Shown: positions 1 to 5,114, counted from the stretch's first letter. The stretch: 5,114 bases of DNA from Methylocystaceae bacterium (GCA_003152255.1 PLZT01000567.1:1-5114), one strand, 5' to 3'. Notes: a model not told the origin generated them from the letters alone. Program-made: numbers and translations.

Positions 1-93
1 GTCTTGAAGATTTTCATGCCGGCCCCATTTAAAGACACGACAAAATGTAACACTAGGAGCCATACTTTGCAAGCGGTTTCCAAAGTCGAAAGT

Positions 94-99
94 TATCAT
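94..99 (+). promoter_or_regulatory. Candidate -10 box (TATCAT) for mqsRA
   Basis: TATCAT matches the TATAAT consensus at five of six positions and is followed immediately by the AAACG-GT-CGTTT dyad (101-112), which would overlap the transcription start, a common operator layout. The best upstream -35 match, TTGCAA at 67-72, is 21 bp away, which is too far for a standard sigma-70 promoter, so the call is weak. Confidence 0.22.
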
Positions 100-123
100 A
101 AAACGGTCGTTTGGAGACGTTTT
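100..123. promoter_or_regulatory. Nested AAACG/CGTTT dyads, putative operator
   Basis: AAACG (101-105) is followed by CGTTT (108-112), forming a 12-bp dyad with a 2-bp centre. AAAACG (100-105) is also inverted against CGTTTT (118-123) with a 12-bp spacer. Spaced inverted half-sites upstream of a TA operon are the usual form of an antitoxin operator. The half-site differs from the AACCT/AGGTT described for E. coli MqsA. Confidence 0.35.
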
Positions 124-134
124 CTAATGGCGTT

Positions 135-148
135 CTGCCATATGGCAG
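135..148. promoter_or_regulatory. Perfect 14-bp palindrome, putative MqsA operator
   Basis: CTGCCATATGGCAG is its own reverse complement over all 14 bases, centred between 141 and 142, and sits 51 bp before the toxin start. A perfect 14-bp palindrome is expected by chance about 0.3 times in 5 kb, and far less often in this 200-bp stretch. Position and symmetry suit a dimeric helix-turn-helix repressor, and the downstream antitoxin is one. Binding is inferred. Confidence 0.45.
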
Positions 149-155
149 CGGCGAC

Positions 156-185
156 TTGAAACTCTTGACGCGCCCCCTTTATGGT
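156..185 (+). promoter_or_regulatory. Candidate alternative promoter for mqsRA
   Basis: TTGAAA (156-161, five of six to TTGACA) and TATGGT (180-185, four of six to TATAAT, keeping the first TA and last T) are spaced by 18 bp. Transcription would start near 191-193, only 7-9 bases before the mqsR ATG at 200, giving a nearly leaderless message; this would fit the lack of a good Shine-Dalgarno sequence before mqsR. The perfect palindrome at 135-148 would then lie just upstream of the -35 box. This is inference from motif matching only. Confidence 0.25.
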
Positions 186-199
186 GGCAATCCAACGAG

Positions 200-505
200 A
201 TGGAGAAGCGGCGGCCGACCTATGACCTGGAAGCCATCAAGCTGGCGATCGGATCGATCGACACGCTCGCCATAACCACCTCGGCGTTCCGGGCTGCGAC
301 GTCCTTGGGTTTCGACCGACGCGCCATCGTCGATGTCATCCAAAGCATCGAGCGGCCGATGTTCTTCAAGTCGATGACGACATTCGCCGATCACCGCGTC
401 TGGCAAGATGTCTACCGCGTGCCGGCGCGTGAACTTGAACTCTATATCAAGTTCCAGGCTGACGTGGTCACGGAGTTCATCGTGATGTCGTTCAAGGAGA
501 AATGA
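200..505 (+). CDS. mqsR: MqsR-family toxin, mRNA interferase
   Basis: This encodes a 101-residue protein, close to the 98 residues of E. coli MqsR. MqsR is a RelE-fold ribonuclease that cleaves mRNA (GCU/GCA-type sites in E. coli), halting translation unless bound by MqsA. The start fits family homology: MEKRRP here versus MEKRTP in E. coli. Diagnostic stretches are FFKSMTTFADH (55-65), VWQDVYR (67-73) and the C-terminal SFKEK (97-101). The catalytic-site residues proposed for E. coli (K56, Q68, Y81, K96) correspond to K57, Q69, Y82 and K99, so the toxin looks active. The Shine-Dalgarno match before the ATG is poor (AACGAG directly abutting it), suggesting weak initiation or a near-leaderless message. 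The gene precedes its antitoxin, the reverse of most type II modules but normal for mqsRA. Confidence 0.93.
   Translation: MEKRRPTYDLEAIKLAIGSIDTLAITTSAFRAATSLGFDRRAIVDVIQSIERPMFFKSMTTFADHRVWQDVYRVPARELELYIKFQADVVTEFIVMSFKEK
494..500 (+). promoter_or_regulatory. Ribosome binding site of mqsA
   Basis: AAGGAGA lies within the last codons of mqsR. From its GGAG core (496-499) there are 8 bases to the ATG at 508, which is ideal, but only 2 to the ATG at 502 that overlaps the mqsR stop. It therefore favours 508 as the antitoxin start. It is much stronger than anything before mqsR, in line with the need to make antitoxin in excess of toxin from one message. Confidence 0.7.
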
Positions 506-507
506 CC

Positions 508-960
508 ATGGCGGCGAAGGAACAGGTTTTTCCAGTGACCATGATCTCTCCTGAGACCGGAGAGATATTGACGCGTGGTTCCCGACCATTCGTCGTCGAC
601 TATAAGGGCGAGAGCGTCACCGTCGACTTGCCGGGATATTATCCGGAAGGGGAGGGGGATGGCGTTCATGTTGGCAAGGACATGAGTCTGGTCGACGAGG
701 CGCTTCGAGGCTTGAAGGAGAAGGTGGAAGGCGTCCCCTCGCCGGCGACGATCCGGCGGGTACGGGCGAAACTGCGTCTATCGCAGCGCGAAGCGGGCGC
801 ATTGTTCAAGGTCGGTGAGAACGCCTTCGACAAATATGAAAGAGGGCTCGTCGAGCCGAGCGGCCCGACCATCCAGTTGATGACGCTGCTGGACCACCAC
901 CCAGACTTGATCGACGAATTGCGACCGCCAAACTCGAATGGCGCGACTTCTACTCGCTGA
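508..960 (+). CDS. mqsA: MqsA-family antitoxin with cysteine-free N-terminal domain
   Basis: This 150-residue antitoxin (152 if translated from the ATG at 502, which overlaps the mqsR stop as ATGA) should neutralise MqsR and repress the operon. The C-terminal part, about 77-139, is an XRE/MqsA-type helix-turn-helix: KLRLSQREAGALFKVGENAF, then KYERG, then HHPDLIDELR, matching E. coli KLSLTQKEASEIF...NAFSRYEKG...HPELLNEIR. The DNA-contact residue N97 of E. coli aligns with N105; R101 is replaced by K109. The N-terminal part keeps the family shape, with PETGEIL, a YKGESVTVDLPGYY segment and a GVHVGKDM run, but the whole protein has no cysteine. The four zinc ligands of E. coli MqsA (C3, C6, C37, C40) are thus missing; P46 and E49 occupy the second pair's place. 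The frame is intact, so this looks like a natural zinc-less variant. The hydrophilic C-terminal extension (PPNSNGATSTR) is unremarkable. Confidence 0.9.
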   Translation: MAAKEQVFPVTMISPETGEILTRGSRPFVVDYKGESVTVDLPGYYPEGEGDGVHVGKDMSLVDEALRGLKEKVEGVPSPATIRRVRAKLRLSQREAGALFKVGENAFDKYERGLVEPSGPTIQLMTLLDHHPDLIDELRPPNSNGATSTR

Positions 961-968
961 CGTTCGTC

Positions 969-2060
969 TCATAACCCCGCCGCCTTTGTCAGATTGACGG
1001 TAAACCGGTCGCGTTTTCTTTGATAGCGTCGGGTCATTTCGGCGCTGGCGTGGCCGAGATGGCGCTGCACGTGGGCTTCCTCGATTTTCGCCGAGCTGGC
1101 GAGACCGGCGCGCAGCGAATGACCAGAAAACGCCAGTTTTCTTTCGCCCTCGCTGAGATCGCCCCTTATGCCGGCTGCCAGCGCGGTCTTTTGCACCAGC
1201 CGCGCGACATGCTTGTCGGTCAGGCGCTCCGAGCTGACGCCGACGTTTTTCTTGCTGACGCGGCGGAAAACGGGCCCATTAGCGACGCGGCCGAGCCGCA
1301 TCCAGGTCTCCAGCATGGCGACGGGGCAGGTGAGGTCGCTGGAGCCGCGGCCGATCTCGACCTCGCGCCAGCCGGTCTTGCCATTGATGGTCAGCAGCAC
1401 GCCGCCTTCATTGGGAGCGCCGGCGCCGTCCGCATCGTTGTCTTTTGGGGCTTCGGACGCCTTGCCGCGACCAAAGATTTCGATCCAGCCGGTCCCGTCT
1501 TCGGACTGATTGGGACCGCGATCGAGGCCGATGATTTCGGAACGGCGCAGTCCGCCAGCGAAGCCGATCGCCAGAATGGCGCGGTCGCGCAGTCCGCGCA
1601 GATCGTTCTCCAGAGTCGCCAGCATGGCCAGCAGATCGTCGGCGAAAATCGCCTCTTTTTGCACCGGCGGGCGGCCATGGGCGCGGCGGATGCCGGCCAG
1701 CACCGTGGCGACATGGCGGTCCTGCGTGTCGAGTGGCTCGCCCAATTGCCGATAATGCCAAGCGATCCCCGACAGCCGCCGCTCCAAAGTGGCGACGCTC
1801 ATCGGCGTCATCCGACCCGTTCCATCGGCACAGGCGGCGAGGTAGAGCCCGACGGTCTGCGGATCCGGGGGTGAAACCGCAAAACCCTGGCGGCGCAGCC
1901 AGGAGGAAAACTGCCGCCAGTCTGATTCATAGGCGCGCTGGGTGTTTTCGGCGCGGGAGTTGCGCGCGTAGTCCTTGGCCTTTTCACTGATCGCCGCGAG
2001 TTGACGCGAAGCGGCGCGCGCGCCATCGGCGCCCGAAGCTGGCAGAATTTGAGGCTTCAT
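969..2060 (-). CDS. Tyrosine recombinase / site-specific integrase
   Basis: This 363-residue protein is a phage-integrase-type recombinase that cuts and rejoins DNA through a 3'-phosphotyrosine intermediate. A SAM-like core-binding domain spans about 35-130 (NTQRAYESDWRQFSSWL...). The catalytic domain spans about 140-350 with the full active site: R172 in GGLRRSEIIGLD, K228 in NGKTGW, H314 and R317 in FSGHSLRAG, H337 in LGHAS, and nucleophile Y346 in MTRRYQRK. The C-terminus VNLTKAAGL closes the domain. A Gly/Ala/Asp-rich stretch at about 198-220 sits between two strands before the catalytic lysine and looks like an insertion. The start at 2060 (MKPQILP) is the first ATG before conserved sequence. 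The frame is open for 197 more codons upstream, but that part overlaps the SWIM gene and has no family resemblance. No strong Shine-Dalgarno sequence is seen. The gene converges on mqsA with 8 bp between stops. Whether it serves an element, an integron-like role or the host is not shown. Confidence 0.92.
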   Translation of the reverse strand: MKPQILPASGADGARAASRQLAAISEKAKDYARNSRAENTQRAYESDWRQFSSWLRRQGFAVSPPDPQTVGLYLAACADGTGRMTPMSVATLERRLSGIAWHYRQLGEPLDTQDRHVATVLAGIRRAHGRPPVQKEAIFADDLLAMLATLENDLRGLRDRAILAIGFAGGLRRSEIIGLDRGPNQSEDGTGWIEIFGRGKASEAPKDNDADGAGAPNEGGVLLTINGKTGWREVEIGRGSSDLTCPVAMLETWMRLGRVANGPVFRRVSKKNVGVSSERLTDKHVARLVQKTALAAGIRGDLSEGERKLAFSGHSLRAGLASSAKIEEAHVQRHLGHASAEMTRRYQRKRDRFTVNLTKAAGL

Positions 2061-2086
2061 GATGCGATTTGCCGAGGCATTGCGGG

Positions 2087-2100
2087 GCGCCCGGGGGCGC
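2087..2100. repeat. GC-rich inverted repeat upstream of integrase
   Basis: GCGCCC and GGGCGC flank a 2-bp GG centre and could form a short very GC-rich hairpin 27 bases before the integrase start. It lacks a T-tract on either strand, so it is not an intrinsic terminator. If transcribed from the SWIM side it might slow ribosomes or polymerase before the integrase; no role can be shown. Confidence 0.3.
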
Positions 2101-2147
2101 GACCAAGCCGCGTCTCCAGCAACAACGGCCGCGTCGGTGATTCGGAT

Positions 2148-2191
2148 TTCATGAGACAAGCATGAAGCGAGATTTCGAAACTGTCCATGGA
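2148..2191. repeat. Cluster of three short dyads in the integrase upstream gap
   Basis: Within the 154-bp gap between the SWIM stop and the integrase start lie TTCATG-N7-CATGAA (2148-2166), the palindrome TTTCGAAA (2173-2180) and the palindrome TCCATGGA (2184-2191). A 6-bp inverted pair around a 7-bp spacer has the geometry of a lambda-type recombinase core site, and such sites often lie next to the integrase gene. The arms do not stay symmetric beyond 6 bp, and each dyad alone could occur by chance. It may equally be an operator for the integrase. Confidence 0.3.
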
Positions 2192-2214
2192 TCGTGAACC
2201 CGCTGACCGAGGTG

Positions 2215-3321
2215 TCACCAGGCCGCTCCTCGGCGGCTTTTTCCTGGGCGAGACTTGATCCATTTTGCCGCCCTCGTGCGGCCTTGGCCGCGGGTTTTCG
2301 CGTCTTTGTGGGGCGGCGGCGTTTCCACTGGAGCGACCGCCTTCTCCGGCGTCTGGGGCGCCTTCGCGGTGGCGGCCTTCGGCGGTTTCGGCTTTTCCGG
2401 AGCCGTTCGAGCGCCAGAGGCTTTTGCGGCGACGCTTTTTTGGCGCTGTTTGGGCGCCGCGGTCGGAACAACGCTCGAAGCGCGCTTGGCCCCGGGTTTC
2501 TTTCGCGTCTTTGGCGCCGGCGCTTGAGCCTCCTCGACCGCCGGAGCCGTCTTGGCCGATTTCGCTTGGCTTTTCGCATCCCCGGCTTTGGCTTTCGCCG
2601 CCATGGGCGCTGGCGCCATGTCGACGCCAAACAGCGCGGCGACGTCGTCATCGGCGAGAATGCGTTCCCGCGCGCCGCCAGTTCGTGTCATCGGTAGATC
2701 GGCGCCTGCCGCGGCGATGAGGTCCGTGCGATCGACGCCGCGCAGGGTGAATAGGAGATCGGGCGCCGCGTCGAGCCGCGCGCCCGCGCCATAGAGGGTC
2801 GCCGCCACATGCTTGCACATGCCCGCCCAATCCGGACAGGAGCAGGACATTTTGATTTCAGCCGGAGCCGGAAACAGACCGTCGCCTTCGCGGCAGACGC
2901 GCTCCATCACGTTCTTCGAGAGTTTGCCGGACAACAATTCGACCAGCGAGCCGATAGAGCCCGCGCAATCCTTGACGATCGCCCGCCAGCGCTGCTGCGA
3001 AATCGCGCCGATATCGATCTTCACCTTGTAAATGCTTGAGCCGCTGACCATCGCTCGAACCACTCCGCGTTCGATCTGGAGATCGACGACGGAGCCGTTG
3101 CGCACATAGGTGCGCCCCCGCGGCAGGCGATTCGCGTAATCGGAATAACTTTCCAGATTGTCGCACCACGCCTTGCCCCAGAAGCTATCGGCGATTTTGC
3201 GGCCGTTGATCGCCACCGGCGAGATGGTCTGGCCTTTCTTCTTTAGCTTCTCCATTTCGCGGAGGGCTTGGAGCCGCCGCTGGGCGACCGAAACATAGGG
3301 ACGAAAGCCATAATAGCTCAT
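2215..3321 (-). CDS. SWIM zinc-finger protein with basic Lys/Ala/Pro tail
   Basis: This 368-residue protein begins with the conserved-looking MSYYGFRPYVSVAQRR segment, followed by a compact region with FWGKAWCDNLESYSDYANRLPRGRTYVRNGSV (47-78), typical of SWIM proteins paired with SNF2 ATPases. The SWIM motif CxCx6CxH is complete: C160, C162, C169 and H171 in SCSCPDWAGMCKHVAA. SWIM domains bind zinc and act in DNA or protein binding. From about 236 to the end the sequence is low-complexity; by my count of 133 residues there are 22 Lys, 10 Arg, 34 Ala, 19 Pro and only 7 acidic, resembling a histone-H1-like DNA-binding tail. The start overlaps the SNF2 stop as ATGA (3318-3321), with AGGAAGG on the minus strand 9 bases upstream, so the two are translationally coupled and probably act together. 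The protein is expected to be cytoplasmic or nucleoid-associated; no signal or membrane segment is seen. B. subtilis YwqB is a comparable partner of YwqA. The exact function is unknown. Confidence 0.88.
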   Translation of the reverse strand: MSYYGFRPYVSVAQRRLQALREMEKLKKKGQTISPVAINGRKIADSFWGKAWCDNLESYSDYANRLPRGRTYVRNGSVVDLQIERGVVRAMVSGSSIYKVKIDIGAISQQRWRAIVKDCAGSIGSLVELLSGKLSKNVMERVCREGDGLFPAPAEIKMSCSCPDWAGMCKHVAATLYGAGARLDAAPDLLFTLRGVDRTDLIAAAGADLPMTRTGGARERILADDDVAALFGVDMAPAPMAAKAKAGDAKSQAKSAKTAPAVEEAQAPAPKTRKKPGAKRASSVVPTAAPKQRQKSVAAKASGARTAPEKPKPPKAATAKAPQTPEKAVAPVETPPPHKDAKTRGQGRTRAAKWIKSRPGKSRRGAAW

Positions 3322-5114
3322 GCCGTCGCGCCTTCCTTCATGGCTGCGTCCAGATCGAGAGCGACCAGCGACAACAACTCGCGGTCGCTCATTTCCGTCA
3401 GATTGATTTCCCCGCCGGCGCTCAGAAAATCCTCGGCCAATTTCCGTTTCGACTCGATCAACAGGTCGATTTTATCTTCAATTGTACCCCGGCAAACGAA
3501 TTTGTGCACGAGGACGTTGCGCTTTTGCCCGATGCGAAAAGCGCGGTCCGTCGCTTGATTCTCCACCGCCGGGTTCCACCAGCGATCGAAATGCACGACA
3601 TGCGAGGCGCTGGTGAGATTGAGCCCGGCGCCGCCCGCCTTGATCGAAAGGACAAAGAATGGCGTGCGCTCGTCCTCCTGGAATTTTTTCACGAGTTCCT
3701 TGCGCTTGGCCACCGGGGTTTCGCCGTGGAGAACGAGGCCGGGGCGCCCGAACGCCGCGCGCAGCAGCCGTTCGAGCGGCGCGATAATTTCCTTGAACTG
3801 GGTGAACACCAGCAGTTTTTCCTGACGGCTGGCTATGGTCTCGGCGATTTCGCGCAGGCGCGCGAATTTGCCGCTATCGTCCTCGTCGTAAGCGCCGTCA
3901 CCCAGCCATTGCGTCGGGTGATTGCAAATCTGCTTGAGACGCATGAGGAAGGCGAGCACCAGTCCGCGCCGCGCGATCCCGTCGCCGGTCTCTTTCAGCC
4001 TTTGCTCCAATTCGTCGACGGCGGCCTGGTAGAGCACCGCCTGTTTGCGAGACAGATGGCAGAAGGCCTTGACCTCGGTCTTGTCGGGAAGGTCGGCGAT
4101 AATGCTCTTGTCGGTCTTGAGGCGGCGCAGGATATAGGGCTGCACCAGTTTTCGCAGCGGCGCGTAGGAGACATGGGGTTGCGAGGCCAGCCGCTTCACG
4201 AAATTGGCGAAGGCCTTGGACGATCCGAGCAGGCCCGGATTGAGAAAATCGAAGATCGACCACAGGTCGCGCAGATTGTTCTCGATCGGCGTGCCGGTGA
4301 GGACGATGCGCCCCTTGGCGCTGAGGGATTTGACGGCCTTGGTCTGCTTGGCGTTGGGGTTCTTGATGACCTGCGCTTCGTCGAGCACCACGAAACGCCA
4401 GTCCGTCTTGGCGATCCATTCAAGGCGCAACAGCGTGGCGTAGCTCGTCACGACGAGATCGGCGGCTTTGAGCCGCTTCGCGCTCATCGCGCGCAATTCG
4501 TCCGCCGGCAGGAACGAGGGGTGAGCGACCAGAATTTTGAGTCCGGGCGTGAACCGTTCCGCCTCCTGCGCCCAATTGGCGAGCAGCGACGCCGGCGCCA
4601 CGAGAAGGCTTGGCATCCTTTGAAGACTCGGCGTCTTTTGCGCGGCGCCGTTCGTCCGCCGGTCGATGGCCGCGAGCAGCGCCAGCACCTGAATGGTCTT
4701 GCCGAGGCCCATGTCGTCGGCGAGGCAGGCGCCCAGACCTAATTGCGTCAGGAAATAGAGCCATTGCACGCCCGTTTGCTGATAGGGCCGCAACGTCGCC
4801 TTCAAACCGTTTCCTGGATCGGCGCTGGCCAAACCTTCCGGGCTGCGGCAGCTCTCGAGCGATTTGGCGAGCCAGGGGCCGGCTTGCACATGCGCCCATT
4901 GCGCGGTTGGCGCGGCGTTGCCGGCGGCGCCGATGTCCGCCCCCGCTAACAGCCGCATGGCCTCTCCAAATGGCACACCCTCTTTTGCCGATAGCCGCTC
5001 GATCGCCTGAAATTTGTCGAGCGTCGCGCGCAGGCGCTCGGAATCGACCTCGACCCATTTCCCGCGCAACAGGGCGAGGCCGTGCGTCGCGGCGAGAAGC
5101 TCGTTGATTTCGTC
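3318..5114 (-). CDS. SNF2-family ATPase/helicase, N-terminus beyond window
   Basis: The final 598 residues are present. The frame stays open through the right edge (DEINELLAATHGLALLRGKW...), so the TTG at 5069 is internal rather than the start, and the gene begins outside. Proteins of this family are usually near 1,000 residues with an extra SNF2-associated N-terminal region; its end (LALLRGKWVEVD) is visible. Counting the first visible codon as 1, motifs are: Walker A DDMGLGKT (133-140), Walker B box DEAQ (245-248), motif III LTGTPIEN (272-279), the start of the second RecA lobe LLVFTQF (434-440), motif V SIKAGGAGLNLT (490-501) and motif VI QATDRAFRIGQ (520-530). All are intact, so ATP-driven duplex-DNA translocation is expected; members of this family generally do not unwind strands. 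It is the upstream partner of the SWIM gene (ATGA overlap) and resembles B. subtilis YwqA. Its biological role, perhaps in transcription recycling, repair or nucleoid remodelling, is not established by the sequence. Confidence 0.93.
   Translation of the reverse strand, partial: DEINELLAATHGLALLRGKWVEVDSERLRATLDKFQAIERLSAKEGVPFGEAMRLLAGADIGAAGNAAPTAQWAHVQAGPWLAKSLESCRSPEGLASADPGNGLKATLRPYQQTGVQWLYFLTQLGLGACLADDMGLGKTIQVLALLAAIDRRTNGAAQKTPSLQRMPSLLVAPASLLANWAQEAERFTPGLKILVAHPSFLPADELRAMSAKRLKAADLVVTSYATLLRLEWIAKTDWRFVVLDEAQVIKNPNAKQTKAVKSLSAKGRIVLTGTPIENNLRDLWSIFDFLNPGLLGSSKAFANFVKRLASQPHVSYAPLRKLVQPYILRRLKTDKSIIADLPDKTEVKAFCHLSRKQAVLYQAAVDELEQRLKETGDGIARRGLVLAFLMRLKQICNHPTQWLGDGAYDEDDSGKFARLREIAETIASRQEKLLVFTQFKEIIAPLERLLRAAFGRPGLVLHGETPVAKRKELVKKFQEDERTPFFVLSIKAGGAGLNLTSASHVVHFDRWWNPAVENQATDRAFRIGQKRNVLVHKFVCRGTIEDKIDLLIESKRKLAEDFLSAGGEINLTEMSDRELLSLVALDLDAAMKEGATA
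3331..3337 (-). promoter_or_regulatory. Ribosome binding site of the SWIM gene
   Basis: The minus strand reads AGGAAGG here, nine bases before the ATG whose last base overlaps the SNF2 stop codon. It lies inside the end of the SNF2 coding sequence and supports coupled or re-initiated translation starting at 3321. Confidence 0.6.

Larger units (their letters stand above)
1..199. other. AT-rich regulatory region upstream of mqsR
   Basis: No convincing coding sequence is visible here. Base composition falls to about 46% G+C over bases 1-180 (my count), clearly below the GC-rich genes to the right, as expected for a promoter/operator region. It contains three dyads: ACTTTG-N11-CAAAGT (64-86), nested AAACG/CGTTT repeats (100-123) and the perfect palindrome CTGCCATATGGCAG (135-148). 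The left end (1-60) shows no recognisable gene end, tRNA or terminator. Since MqsA-type antitoxins bind palindromes upstream of their own operon, this region most likely carries the autoregulatory sites of mqsRA; that is inference. Confidence 0.6.

Noticed and set aside
1020..1874. Long plus-strand open frame (284 codons) opposite the integrase
   Set aside because: It is antisense to a gene with a full catalytic motif set, has no recognisable domain, and reflects high-GC third positions.
2220..2243. Terminator-like hairpin GCCGC-N6-GCGGC followed by TTTTT on the plus strand
   Set aside because: It lies inside the end of the minus-strand SWIM coding sequence, and no plus-strand gene leads into it; on the minus strand the T-run becomes an A-run before the stem, so it cannot end the SWIM transcript. 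Most likely incidental.
2061..2651. In-frame 197-codon extension upstream of the integrase
   Set aside because: It overlaps the SWIM gene tail in another frame, is an Arg/Pro-rich composition artefact of GC-rich DNA, and shows no integrase-family features; the conserved protein begins near the ATG at 2060.
4612..4642. Short inverted repeat AAGAC-N5-GTCTT within the SNF2 gene
   Set aside because: Five-base arms inside coding sequence are expected by chance; it falls in a variable linker between motifs I and Ia and has no other sign of function.
3504..4742. Long plus-strand open frame (412 codons) opposite the SNF2 gene
   Set aside because: It mirrors the coding strand of a clearly functional SNF2 ATPase and has the composition of an antisense shadow, with no domain signal.
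1..5114. CRISPR arrays, tRNA/rRNA genes, insertion sequences
   Set aside because: No regularly spaced repeats, no cloverleaf-like segments, and no transposase or terminal inverted repeats were seen on either strand.

Overview
The window is GC-rich, apart from a drop to about 46% GC in bases 1-180 by my count. Gene content points to an alphaproteobacterium, probably Hyphomicrobiales (Rhizobiales). This assignment rests on the style of the MqsA-type antitoxin and the integrase and is inference, not a database result. Four protein-coding genes fill nearly all of it: two on the plus strand and three-quarters of the sequence on the minus strand.

Left part (1-960, plus strand): a relatively AT-rich, dyad-rich regulatory region of about 200 bases leads into an intact mqsR-mqsA type II toxin-antitoxin operon, toxin first as in E. 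coli. The MqsR toxin keeps all the residues expected for catalysis. The antitoxin has a normal MqsA-type helix-turn-helix C-terminus, but its N-terminal toxin-binding domain contains no cysteine, so the structural zinc site of E. coli MqsA is absent. The presumed operator region also lacks E. coli-type AACCT/AGGTT palindromes and instead holds a perfect 14-bp palindrome and other dyads.

Middle (969-2060, minus strand): a complete tyrosine recombinase/integrase with the full R-K-H-R-H-Y catalytic set converges on mqsA with only 8 bp between the stop codons. Its upstream gap (2061-2214) contains several short dyads, one with the geometry of a recombinase core site.

Right part (2215-5114, minus strand): a SWIM zinc-finger protein with a long basic Lys/Ala/Pro tail is translationally coupled (ATGA overlap) to an upstream SNF2-family ATPase whose N-terminus runs off the right edge. 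SNF2-SWIM pairs of this kind are widespread in bacteria (B. subtilis ywqA-ywqB is the type I know) but their function is not established. They presumably form a DNA-translocating or remodelling unit in which the SWIM protein is a nucleic-acid or protein adaptor.

The juxtaposition of a TA module, an integrase and a SNF2-SWIM pair looks like an accessory region, but no tRNA, direct-repeat attachment site, IS element or CRISPR array is visible to define a mobile element. I found no wholly new system. The most interesting items are the zinc-less antitoxin with its dyad-rich control region, and the coupled SNF2-SWIM unit with its histone-H1-like tail.
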